Origin: Planctomycetota bacterium
Lineage (GTDB): Bacteria; Planctomycetota; UBA1135; UBA2386
Assembly (NCBI GenBank): GCA_020638735.1
Contig: JACKHZ010000010.1
Span: 248,001-312,000, forward strand
DNA: 64,000 nucleotides
Direction of reading: 5' to 3'
The position numbers and the translations under genes were made by a program. Shown piece by piece: positions 35,446 to 43,886 of the stretch. Position 1 is the first letter of the stretch, and each line of letters starts with the position of its first letter. Under the pieces are notes generated by a model. It was given only the letters and a program-made list of their open reading frames with translations, did not search any database and had not been told where the DNA came from.

Positions 35446-37926
35446 TCAGTCGTCGTCGTCAGCTTCGCCGAGCACGCGCACGAACGCCGCGCGCCGCGGC
35501 GGCGGCATCGGGCTGTCGGCGCCGCGGATGCTGCGCCAGACGATCTCGTTGAGCAGCAGGTCGTCGGCGGCGTCTTCGCGGGAGAAGTCGAAGCGCTCGG
35601 ACTGCTCGACGCCGTAGCCGAGCTTGCCGTTGCGTTCGTCCAGCGGCACGCGGTTGGGCAGCGCCGCGTAGGGTCGCCCGTCGGCCTCGCCGACGAAGCA
35701 GTCGAACATCGGCAGCGCCGCGGCGTCGAACTGGCTCATCGGCGGCAGGCCGAGGATCAGCTCCATCGTGCGCAGCATGCTGCACGTCGAGTACATCGTC
35801 GACACCACCGCGCCGCGGCGCACGTGCGGGCCGGCGACCAGCGCGACGGTGCGGTGCGCGTCGACGTGGTCGGGGCCGTTCTGCGCGTCGTCCTCGACGA
35901 CGAACACCGCCATCGTCGACCAGAACGGGCTCTTGCTCAGCGCCTCGAGCGCGCGGCCGAGCGCCAGGTCGTTGTCGGCGACGCAGCTGCGCGGCGTCCA
36001 CGCGCCCTTCTTGGTGCCGGCCGTGTGATCCTGGGGCAGTCGCAGGATGACCAGCCGCGGGAACTCGCCCTGCTGCTCGAAGCCGGCGAGCTCGACGAGG
36101 AAGCGATCGACGCGCGCGTTGTCGGAGTAGCCGACGTCGAAGCTGCGGAACAGCAGGTCGCAGTGACCTTCGAGCGCCGGCGAGCGCGCTGCGCCCGGTT
36201 CGCCCGGCTTCGCCGCGTTGCTGACCCACTCGCCGTAGCTGCGGTAGGTGATGCCGGCGGCGGCGGCGAGGTCCCACAGGTAGCCGTTCTTCGGCACGCC
36301 GAGCGCGAAGTGCCCCTCGCCCGGATAGCCGACGACGACCTCGGCGCCCTCGGCCGTGCGCTGCGAACCCTTGCCGCCGTAGCTGACCGGCCACGTCCGC
36401 TCGACGAAGTCGGTCGCGTAGCCGCCCATCGACCACTCGTGGCCGTCGGCCGACACCTCGGACTCGACGTAGAAGTTGTCGAGCAGCACGAACTGCTCGG
36501 CGATCGCGTGGTGGTTGGGCGTCATCTCGCGGCCGAACAGGCACAGCGTCGCGTCGCCGTTGCCCTGCTCGAGGTCGCCGAACACCTGGTCGTAGGTGCG
36601 GTTCTCCTTCAGCACGTAGACGACGTGGCGGATCGGCGACGGATCGCCCGGACGCGCCGGGATCGGCGAGTCCTCGGGGCGCTGGCCGGCGCCGCGCACG
36701 GCGCCGCCCTCGGGCAGCGGGCAGCAGCGCAGCGCCGTCGCCGACAGCGCGCGCAGGTCGTCGGCGTCGGGCATCTCGAACACCGACAGCGAGCCGACGA
36801 ACAGACTGCCGCTGTAGTCGTCGGCGGTCCTCTGCGCCTTGCCGGGCTGCGGGCCTGCGGGGTTGCCGTGCGAGCCGGCGCTGCCCTTGCCGTTGGCGAC
36901 GAACACCGTGTCGCCGACGACGCGCACGCTGGTCGGGTAGAAGCCGGTCGGCACGAAGCCGAGCGGGCGGCTCTTGCCCGGCACGTCGACGTCGATCACC
37001 GCGAGCACGTTGTTGTCGGCGTTGGCGATCAGCAGATGGTCGTCCTCGAGCGCCAGCGAGTTGGGCGTCGAGCCCGGCGGCGCGCCGGGGTGCAGGCTGC
37101 TGTCGATGGTCTCGATCGCCTTCTGCCGCACGACGTCGACGACCGTGACGGAGTTCTCGTTGCCGTTGCTGACGAACAGGCGCACGCCGTCCGGATGCAG
37201 CAGCAGCTCGCTCGGGTGCTGGCCGGTCGGCACGCGCGCGACGACCTCGGCCTTCGCCGCGTCGACGATCGCCAGCTCGGCCTCGGCCCACAGCGACACG
37301 CACAGCTGCTGACCATCGGCGGTGAACGTGCACTCGAACGGAAACGCGCCGTCGCCGAGCGCGATCGGCGGCAGCGCCTGACCTTCGGCCGTCAGCCGCA
37401 GCAGCGCGCCAGTGCGCTGCGCGCACAGCCACAGGGTGCCGTCCTTCGCGACCGCGAGCCCGGCCGGCAGGTCGAGCGCGTCGGGGTCGCCGACCGGCCA
37501 CGCCACGGCAGCGCCGAAGCGGCCGTCGTCCGCGTCGAAGGCGATGCGGTGCACGACGTCGTCGGCGCCGCCGCTGGCGTAGAGCGCCTCGCCGTCCGGC
37601 CGCCACGCGAGGCCGCTCCACGAGCGCGGCAGCACGTGCTCGTCGACCACCTGGTGCGATCGCGCATCGACGATCGCGACCTGGTGCTGGCGGTAGCCGG
37701 CGAACTGTACGGCGAGCCAGCGCCCGCCCGGGTGCAGCGCCATGCGCACCGGCAGGTCGGACGGCAGCGGCAGCTGCTCGCCGTGCGGCGCCAGCGACCA
37801 GCCGTTGGGCAGCAGGATCGTGCCGTCTGCTGCCGGGCCGGGCAGCCGCGGCGCGTCCTGGGCGACGCCGGTGGCGGGGAAGGCGAGCAGCGCGCCGAGC
37901 AGGGTCGGGCAGAGCGGGGTCCGCAT
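35446..37926 (-). CDS. YncE-like beta-propeller fused to alkaline-phosphatase-family phosphoesterase
   Basis: The 826-residue protein has a signal peptide (cleavage near TGVAQ). Residues about 60-430 are YVTN/YncE propeller repeats: HPGGRWLAVQ, WRPDGEALYAS, HPDGVRLFVSN. From about residue 495 comes a phosphoesterase domain (PF04185-like) with VVYVLKENRTYDQVFG, then DHTAGTKKGAWTP and VFVVEDDAQNGPDHVDAHR. The fusion occurs in many environmental bacteria; substrates are phosphodiester or phosphomonoester, unspecified. The ATG lies 83 bp from the divergent UGA-containing gene. It is convergent with the kelch gene. Confidence 0.8.
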   Translation of the reverse strand: MRTPLCPTLLGALLAFPATGVAQDAPRLPGPAADGTILLPNGWSLAPHGEQLPLPSDLPVRMALHPGGRWLAVQFAGYRQHQVAIVDARSHQVVDEHVLPRSWSGLAWRPDGEALYASGGADDVVHRIAFDADDGRFGAAVAWPVGDPDALDLPAGLAVAKDGTLWLCAQRTGALLRLTAEGQALPPIALGDGAFPFECTFTADGQQLCVSLWAEAELAIVDAAKAEVVARVPTGQHPSELLLHPDGVRLFVSNGNENSVTVVDVVRQKAIETIDSSLHPGAPPGSTPNSLALEDDHLLIANADNNVLAVIDVDVPGKSRPLGFVPTGFYPTSVRVVGDTVFVANGKGSAGSHGNPAGPQPGKAQRTADDYSGSLFVGSLSVFEMPDADDLRALSATALRCCPLPEGGAVRGAGQRPEDSPIPARPGDPSPIRHVVYVLKENRTYDQVFGDLEQGNGDATLCLFGREMTPNHHAIAEQFVLLDNFYVESEVSADGHEWSMGGYATDFVERTWPVSYGGKGSQRTAEGAEVVVGYPGEGHFALGVPKNGYLWDLAAAAGITYRSYGEWVSNAAKPGEPGAARSPALEGHCDLLFRSFDVGYSDNARVDRFLVELAGFEQQGEFPRLVILRLPQDHTAGTKKGAWTPRSCVADNDLALGRALEALSKSPFWSTMAVFVVEDDAQNGPDHVDAHRTVALVAGPHVRRGAVVSTMYSTCSMLRTMELILGLPPMSQFDAAALPMFDCFVGEADGRPYAALPNRVPLDERNGKLGYGVEQSERFDFSREDAADDLLLNEIVWRSIRGADSPMPPPRRAAFVRVLGEADDDD

Positions 37927-38009
37927 CGGCGCCCAGGTTAGTCGGCGGCGTGAAGGAACGACTGCGCCTTCGACGAACCGGGCGTCGGCGGCGCGGTTAT
38001 GGTGCGGCG

Positions 38010-39650
38010 ATGCTGTCGGTCGCCCTGGTCGTGGCGCTGCAAGCGCCGGTCCTCCAGCAGGACCCCGTCTCCCACGGGGATCCCGCCGAACAGCTGCCGC
38101 TGCGCGTGCTCTACGCCGGCAACGCGGACACGCCCTACACCGCGGCCTGGCTGCGGTTCCTCGGCGCGCACGTGGACGCGGTGACGTTCGTCGCCGGCCG
38201 CGACCTGCGGGCACGGCAGCTCACGGGCATCGACCTGCTGATCGTCGACGGCGAGGTCGAGGCGCACGACGCGAGCGGTCAGCTGTCGCTGAAGAGCGAA
38301 CACATCGAGCTCGCGCTCGACGACCTGCAGGGCCTGCCGGTCGTGCTCATGGGCGGCCAGGGCGGCTTCCTCAGCGACACGCTGCACCTCAAGACCAGCT
38401 GGCACCACGGTTGACTGTGCCTCTCCAACCGGGCCGTCGTGCTGCGGCCCGAACACACGATCTTCCGCGCGCCGTTCGCCGTCGAGCTGCAGCTCGAGGA
38501 CACGCCGTCACCCGACAACTTCCAGAAGTGGCAGCCGGGCTTCCCGGACACGGTGCGCACGTTCGAGGTGTTCACCGCGAGCGGGGACAAGGACGAGCCT
38601 GGCCTCGTCACCGGTGACGGTGGCTTCGAGGACGTGCCGGACGCGGAGCGCATCCTCGGCGGCATCAACATGAAGGGGCCGCAGTATGCCGCGATCGCGC
38701 GGCACGGCTCGCTGGTGATGTGGGGCTTCCACTCGACGCCGGAGCGGCTGACCGACACCGGGCGGCGGCTCTACCTCAACACGCTGGCCTACGCGGTGGC
38801 GCACAAGGGCGCGCTCGTCGAAACGCTGCGGCTGCGGCCGGTGCGCGACGACCTCGATCGCGCGTTGGGCATCTTCCTCGGCCTCTATCCGCCGGAGCGG
38901 CGGCTCGGCATGGTGCGACGGCACATCGGCGGCGAAGCCGTGCCGCCCGAGCTGGTGACCGACGAGGCGCTGCGGGCGCGCTGGCTCGCCGAGCGGCGCC
39001 CGTTCCTGCACCCGATCGACGACGGCAGCAACTGGGAGACCGCCTACCAGCTGGCGGTCGACGTGCAGGCGCGCGAACTCGGCGTCGCCAACGACGCGCC
39101 GGCGTTCCTCGACGCGATCGCCGCGCGGCTCCTCGCCGACGCCGACGACGCGCTCGCCGCGGCGCTGCTGGCCCGCTACGTGCCCGGAGTGGCGCCCGCG
39201 GCGCTGCGCGGCTGGCTGCGCGAACATCGCGACGCGCTGTACTTCACCGAGGCCGGCGGCTGGCAGTGGCGGGTGCGCGGCGAACGCGCCACTTCGCCGC
39301 GGCTGCGCCGCGTCGGCGACGAACGCGACGGGCTCGTGCGTCTCGACGCCGACGTCAGCGCGACCACGCTGACGATCACCATGCGCATCGCCGAGGGCTG
39401 GCATGCGTGGTCGCCGAAGGCAGTCGGTCAGGAGCCGGTCGCCGTCGCGATCCTGCCGGACTCCGCGTTCGAGGTCGCCGGCGACCTCGACTGGTCGGAC
39501 GACGGGCACGGCATGCTCGACGGGTACTGCCAGATCAAGGTGCCGATCCGTCGCGTCGCGGCCGGCGATCGGCTGCACGTGGCGGTGACCTACACGATCT
39601 GCGACGCGTCGACGTGCAAGCCGCCCCGCACGGTCGAGCTCGAGCGATGA
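38010..39650 (+). CDS. Gene with one in-frame UGA, GATase-like plus DsbD-N-like, candidate selenoprotein
   Basis: Two open segments, 38010-38411 and 38415-39650, lie in the same frame and are separated by a single TGA at 38412-38414. Read through, the product is 546 residues. The N-terminal part (LRVLYAGNADTPY, IDLLIVDGE, VVLMGGQGGF) resembles a glutamine-amidotransferase/ThuA-type fold. The C-terminal 110 residues resemble the DsbD N-terminal domain (AEGWHAWSP and VTYTICDASTCKPP). The codons around the stop read TSWHHG-UGA-LCLSNRAVV. The second segment has no Shine-Dalgarno; its GTG at 38439 lies in a hairpin. Readthrough as selenocysteine, or a nonsense mutation of a Cys/Trp codon, are both possible. 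Confidence 0.6.
38412..38451 (+). promoter_or_regulatory. In-frame UGA with SECIS-like stem-loop
   Basis: The TGA at 38412-38414 is followed by CGGGCCG (38430-38436) and CGGCCCG (38445-38451), a perfect 7-bp stem with loop TCGTGCTG. If the loop-closing U-G also pairs, the apical loop is CGUGCU with a G at its second position. The distance from UGA to the loop is about 22 nt. Stem length, spacing and the loop G all lie within the published bacterial SECIS limits. GC-rich DNA makes such hairpins by chance, so this is a candidate only. Confidence 0.4.
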
Positions 39651-39675
39651 GACGAGGGGGAGGCTTCCAGGGGCT

Positions 39676-39720
39676 CGATGCGGGCAGCAATCCCGGTCCG
39701 GTGACGGGGTTCCTGCATCG
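39676..39720. terminator. Long imperfect hairpin after the UGA-containing gene
   Basis: CGATGC (39676) pairs with GCATCG (ending 39720), with further inner pairing of GG/CC and AATCCC with GGGGTT. It starts 25 bp after the stop at 39650 and precedes the next gene, so it may end transcription or act as a leader structure. Confidence 0.35.
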
Positions 39721-39732
39721 CGCTACCGACGG

Positions 39733-39772
39733 CACGACCTGACCAGAACCATCACGACCTGACCAGAACCAT
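39733..39772 (+). repeat. Exact 20-bp tandem duplication at a start codon
   Basis: CACGACCTGACCAGAACCAT occurs twice in a row (39733-39752 and 39753-39772). The second copy ends with the AT of the ATG start of the next gene. This looks like a recent local duplication in the ribosome-binding region. Confidence 0.85.
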
Positions 39773-40961
39773 GATGCAGAACCTGCTGATCGCCGCGCTC
39801 GTGTTCTCGCTCGCGGATGCGTCGCGGCCGCCGCTCGCGCTGCTGCCGCACCCGTCGGCGTTCCGCATGGCCAACGAGGCGCGCGCGGTCGTCGAAGGCA
39901 CGCTGCAGGCGGACGGCAGCGTCGCCGTCACGGTGCGGCACTTCGTGGGTGAAGGCGTGCAGGTCGCGGACACGATCCGGGTGCGCGGCCTCGCCGAGAT
40001 GCCGTTGACCGAGGGGCTTTGGGGCATGGTGGGCAAGCCGGCGCCGCCGATCGAGCCGGACGCGGTGCTGCTGTTCCTCGAGGCGTGCGGCGACGACGGC
40101 CGGTGGTCGGCGGTGCATCACCACGGCGACGCCGCGCGCGGCGTGGTCTGGCTGGTTGGGGACGCAGCGTTCGGCTACGCGCAGGTCATGAACCCGGGGC
40201 CCTACGTGCTCGGCGCCTGGACGGGGCGACTCGAGGGTGACGCGTACGGCGAGATGACGTGCGCCGACGTGCGCGCCGAGGTCGCTGCCGGCGTCGTCGC
40301 GCGCGCCACGTGGCGGGCGACGATGGCGGTCGAGGACGCGGACCGGCGCGCCAAGGCGCTGGTGGCGTGGTTGTCGCCGCAGACATCGCCGGACGGCGCG
40401 CACTTCCGCGAACGGTTCGGCGACGTCATGGCCGCGGCCGAGGCGCTCGGCGAACACCTCGTCTCGCCGCTGGCTCGCGTCGTGCAGAGCGACGCCTCAG
40501 CCGACGCGGTGGGACTCGCGGCCTACCTCGTCACCCGGCTCGGCGAGCGCGCCGCGGCCGCCGCGCCGAGCCTGATCGCCCGGCTGCGCGACCCGCGCGG
40601 CTGCGACCCGCGGCAGCTGCTGTCGGCCCTGCGGGCGCTCCGCGACCCGCGCGCGCGGGACGTGTTGCGCGATCGGGTGCTCGATCCGGACCCGTTCGTC
40701 GCCGCGTCGGCGGCGCAGGCCCTGTTCGCCTGCGGGGACCACGGCGCCGCGGAGCTGCTCGCGGCGCGGGTGCCGGGCATGATCTTCTCGGCTACCGAGG
40801 TCCAGGGCCTCGCGGCGCTGCTCGAGGCGCTGCACGACCTGGACGCGGCCCAGGCCGAGCAGCTGCTGCGCGAACGCTTCCTCGAGTGGGAGGAGCTGAC
40901 CGGTCGGCGCGACTGGACCCGACGCGTGCGCGACGAGGCCAAGGCGGCGGGCGGTCGCTGA
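39771..40961 (+). CDS. Secreted HEAT-like repeat protein
   Basis: The 396-residue product starts at one of two adjacent ATGs (39771 or 39774) with a signal-peptide-like N-terminus (NLLIAALVFSLADA). The first 140 residues are beta-rich (VTVRHFVGEGVQVADTI). From about residue 200 come helical repeats with the HEAT/PBS style, such as ALRDPRARDVLRDRVLDPDPFVAASAAQAL. No Shine-Dalgarno is evident because the region before the start is a 20-bp tandem duplication. Role unknown, likely a scaffold for protein contacts. Confidence 0.6.
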   Translation: MMQNLLIAALVFSLADASRPPLALLPHPSAFRMANEARAVVEGTLQADGSVAVTVRHFVGEGVQVADTIRVRGLAEMPLTEGLWGMVGKPAPPIEPDAVLLFLEACGDDGRWSAVHHHGDAARGVVWLVGDAAFGYAQVMNPGPYVLGAWTGRLEGDAYGEMTCADVRAEVAAGVVARATWRATMAVEDADRRAKALVAWLSPQTSPDGAHFRERFGDVMAAAEALGEHLVSPLARVVQSDASADAVGLAAYLVTRLGERAAAAAPSLIARLRDPRGCDPRQLLSALRALRDPRARDVLRDRVLDPDPFVAASAAQALFACGDHGAAELLAARVPGMIFSATEVQGLAALLEALHDLDAAQAEQLLRERFLEWEELTGRRDWTRRVRDEAKAAGGR

Positions 40962-41126
40962 TCGACGTTCGGCGAAGCGGATCCTCGGCGCCGCGGCCAT
41001 TTTGCCGGCCCCCCGCGCACCCGGGTTGATCGATCGCGAATTGGTGCAGTAGCCTCCCCCGACCTGCCGCCCATGCTCCCGGTCGCCTGCCCCGTGGCAG
41101 CCGGCATTTGTCTGAAAGAGGTATTC

Positions 41127-43733
41127 GTGCGCTTTCCAACCCTCTCCTCGTCCGTGGCCGTCCTCGCGGCCGTCGTCGCCGCGCCATCCCTGCGCGCGCA
41201 ATGGGTCTCCTACACCAACCAGACCGCCACCCGCCTGGTCGCCTCCGCCAACCTCGGCACCGCTGACACCCAGGAGAAGGACTACGCCTGGGGCGACCTG
41301 GACCACGACGGCGACATCGACCTCGTGGTCGCGCGCAAGCAGCCGTTCACCAGCACGGGCCACTACCCGAACGTGCTGTTCATGAACGAGGGCGGCGTGC
41401 TGACCGACCGCTCGGCGACGTTGACGACCTCGACGGTTCCCGGCAGCAGCGCCTTCCTCGACGCCACCAACGACCGCGACGTCGTCATCGTCGACGTCAA
41501 CGGCGATGGCTGGGAGGACGTGGTGTTCGCCACGACGCTGACCGACACGCAGCCGCAGTACATCCGCGTGCCGCGCGTCTACATCAACCGCGGCGACAAC
41601 GGCAGCGGCGTGTGGCTCGGTCTGCTCTACGACGATCCGTTGCGCATCGACGACACGCCGTGGGGCGGCTTCCAGCGGTTCTGTTCGGTCGCCGCGGGCG
41701 ACGTCGACGGCGACGGCGACATGGACCTCTACTTCGGGGACTACCAGCAGGGTGGCACCCGCCCGGTCGACCTCAACGACCGCCTGCTGATCAACGACGG
41801 CACCGGCTACTTCACCGACGAGTCGGCGGCGCGCATGACCGTCGAGATGCTCGAGTCGTCGTTCGGCATGAAGGTCGCCATGGTCGACATGAACCTGGAC
41901 GGCAAGGTCGACATCCTCAAGGACGACGCGCTCAACGCGCCGCAGGCGGTCTCGATCAGCTACAACGACACGGCGACCGCCGGCGTGTTCGGCACCTACC
42001 AGATCGCGACCAACGGGGCGCCGTACCACTTCAACGTCAACGACCTCAACAACGACAACCAGCCCGACATCATCGTCAGTGACGACGGGCAGGACGTCTA
42101 CATCCTGCACCAGGGCGTGTCCGGTGGACTCGCCACCTTCGGCCCGCGCACCTCGTTCTCCTACTCGGGCGGCGGCAGCGACGACGGCTTCGGCGGCAAC
42201 AACCTGATCGTCGACCTCGACAACGACGGCTGGAACGACGCGATCGTCGCCGACGCCGACGTCGACATCCCGGGCTGCAGCCGGCGCTGCCACATCTTCC
42301 GCAACCTCGCCAACGGGCCGAACGTGACGCTGCAGGAGCAGATCGTCAGCGGTCAGGTGGTCGGCGGCATCACGCCGGCGGACCTGGTCGGCACGTTCGA
42401 CGTGGCGGTGTTCGACATCAACGGCGACGGCTACAAGGACCTCGTCGTCGGCCGCTGCACCGGCACCCAGGTCTACGTCAACAACCCGCCGACCGGGATG
42501 ACGTTCGCCTATCAGGGTGGCCTGCCGGCGATGATCCCGCCCGGCAACGTCGCCTTGCTGACGGTCGACGCCAACGGGATCGGCGGCGTGACGCCTGGCA
42601 CCGGCAGCGGCGTGCTGCACTACGCCGTCAACGGCGGCGCCTTCCAGACCTCGGCGATGGCGGACAACGGCAGCGGCACCTTCATCGGTCAGCTGCCGGC
42701 GCTCGGCTGCGCCGACCAGGTGTCGTTCTACGTGAGCGTGCAGGGCAGCAACTCGGTGACCTACACGGATCCGCCGACCGCGCCGACCGGCTTCTACACC
42801 GCGGTCTACGGCTCGGGCACCTCGATCCTCTACTACAACGACTTCGAGGCCGACGCGAACGGCTGGACGGTCGTCAACGATCCCAGCCTGAGCACTGGCG
42901 CGTGGCAGCGGGCCGTGCCGGTGGGAACGATCAACGGCGGCTCCATCGCGGCGCCGTTCGACGATGCGCAGGCCGGCGCGGCCGCCTACGCGTTCGTCAC
43001 GCAGAACGGCGCACCCGGCGGCGCGGCCGGCGTGGCCGACGTCGACGGCGGCCCGACCGACCTGATCTCGCCGCCGCTCGACTTCGGCGGCACGGACGGC
43101 TTCATCAGCTACCAGCGCTGGTTCTACTCGTCGGGCACCGACGACTTCTTCATCGTCTCGGTCTCGCCGGACGGCGTCGCCTGGACCGACGTCGAGGTGA
43201 TCGGCGCCGCGTCGAACAACCAGTGGCTCGCCAACTCGTTCCGCGTCGGCGACTACATCACGCCGTCGGCGACGACCCGCGTGCGCTTCCGCGCCAACGA
43301 CACCGGCACTGGCCACATCGTCGAGGCCGGCGTCGACGTGTTCAAGGCCGAGGCGTTCTCGTGCGAGATCTGCCAGGCGGTCTACCCGCTGCTCGCCGTC
43401 GGCCCGGCGAGCTTCTCGATGTGCGGCGGCGACCTGTCGCCCGGCACCAGCACGACGATCTCGATCGTCGACATGCCGGCGTTCACCAACGGGCTCCTGG
43501 TCTACGACCTGTTCCCCAACCCGACGCCTTGGAACGGCGGCGAGCTCATCTCGCCGGCGCCGATCGTGCTCGGCCCGATCTTCGCCGATGCCGGCGGCGA
43601 CTTCGTCGTGCCGGTGCCGATCGGTGGCTTGCTGCCGCCGGGCTGGGCCCTCTATGCGCAGGCGCTGTACATCGACGGCGCGCAGCCGTTCGGTGTCGGC
43701 GTGACCAACGCGCTGCAGGTCGTCTGGCACTGA
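41127..43733 (+). CDS. Secreted FG-GAP repeat protein with shared C-terminal module
   Basis: The 868-residue protein begins at a GTG (41127) preceded by AAAGAGGT, with a signal peptide (SVAVLAAVVAAPSLRAQ). At least seven FG-GAP calcium-loop repeats are readable (for example DHDGDIDLVVA, NGDGWEDVVF, DGDGDMDLYFG, NNDNQPDIIV, NGDGYKDLVVG), forming an integrin-like propeller. A Big/immunoglobulin-like segment and a jelly-roll-like region (about 575-735) follow. The final 110 residues are the shared module ending 'LYAQALYIDGAQPFGVGVTNAL' (key residues YAQA, D, TNA). Likely exported and surface-exposed. Confidence 0.75.
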   Translation: MRFPTLSSSVAVLAAVVAAPSLRAQWVSYTNQTATRLVASANLGTADTQEKDYAWGDLDHDGDIDLVVARKQPFTSTGHYPNVLFMNEGGVLTDRSATLTTSTVPGSSAFLDATNDRDVVIVDVNGDGWEDVVFATTLTDTQPQYIRVPRVYINRGDNGSGVWLGLLYDDPLRIDDTPWGGFQRFCSVAAGDVDGDGDMDLYFGDYQQGGTRPVDLNDRLLINDGTGYFTDESAARMTVEMLESSFGMKVAMVDMNLDGKVDILKDDALNAPQAVSISYNDTATAGVFGTYQIATNGAPYHFNVNDLNNDNQPDIIVSDDGQDVYILHQGVSGGLATFGPRTSFSYSGGGSDDGFGGNNLIVDLDNDGWNDAIVADADVDIPGCSRRCHIFRNLANGPNVTLQEQIVSGQVVGGITPADLVGTFDVAVFDINGDGYKDLVVGRCTGTQVYVNNPPTGMTFAYQGGLPAMIPPGNVALLTVDANGIGGVTPGTGSGVLHYAVNGGAFQTSAMADNGSGTFIGQLPALGCADQVSFYVSVQGSNSVTYTDPPTAPTGFYTAVYGSGTSILYYNDFEADANGWTVVNDPSLSTGAWQRAVPVGTINGGSIAAPFDDAQAGAAAYAFVTQNGAPGGAAGVADVDGGPTDLISPPLDFGGTDGFISYQRWFYSSGTDDFFIVSVSPDGVAWTDVEVIGAASNNQWLANSFRVGDYITPSATTRVRFRANDTGTGHIVEAGVDVFKAEAFSCEICQAVYPLLAVGPASFSMCGGDLSPGTSTTISIVDMPAFTNGLLVYDLFPNPTPWNGGELISPAPIVLGPIFADAGGDFVVPVPIGGLLPPGWALYAQALYIDGAQPFGVGVTNALQVVWH

Positions 43734-43770
43734 TCGCCGCGACGTAAGGGCCTCGTGCCCGTTGCCAACG

Positions 43771-43808
43771 GAGGGCTGGGCTGCGCACTGCTGCGCAGCC
43801 CGGCCCTC
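43771..43808. terminator. Strong hairpin after the FG-GAP protein gene
   Basis: GAGGGCTGGGCTGCGCA (43771-43787) pairs with TGCGCAGCCCGGCCCTC (43792-43808), one T-G wobble, loop CTGC. It is a 17-bp stem, the best in the window, 38 bp after the stop. Only short T stretches follow. Confidence 0.6.
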
Positions 43809-43886
43809 GCTCGTTCTGCTAGACTCCGACCGTTCGTTTCGCCGCTCCGCCCTGCCCGACGGACGGCCCAGACCCGTCACTCCACC

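Noticed and set aside
38439..39650. An independent gene starting at the GTG at 38439
   Set aside because: No Shine-Dalgarno precedes it, the GTG lies inside a hairpin loop and the frame is continuous with the upstream segment across a single TGA.
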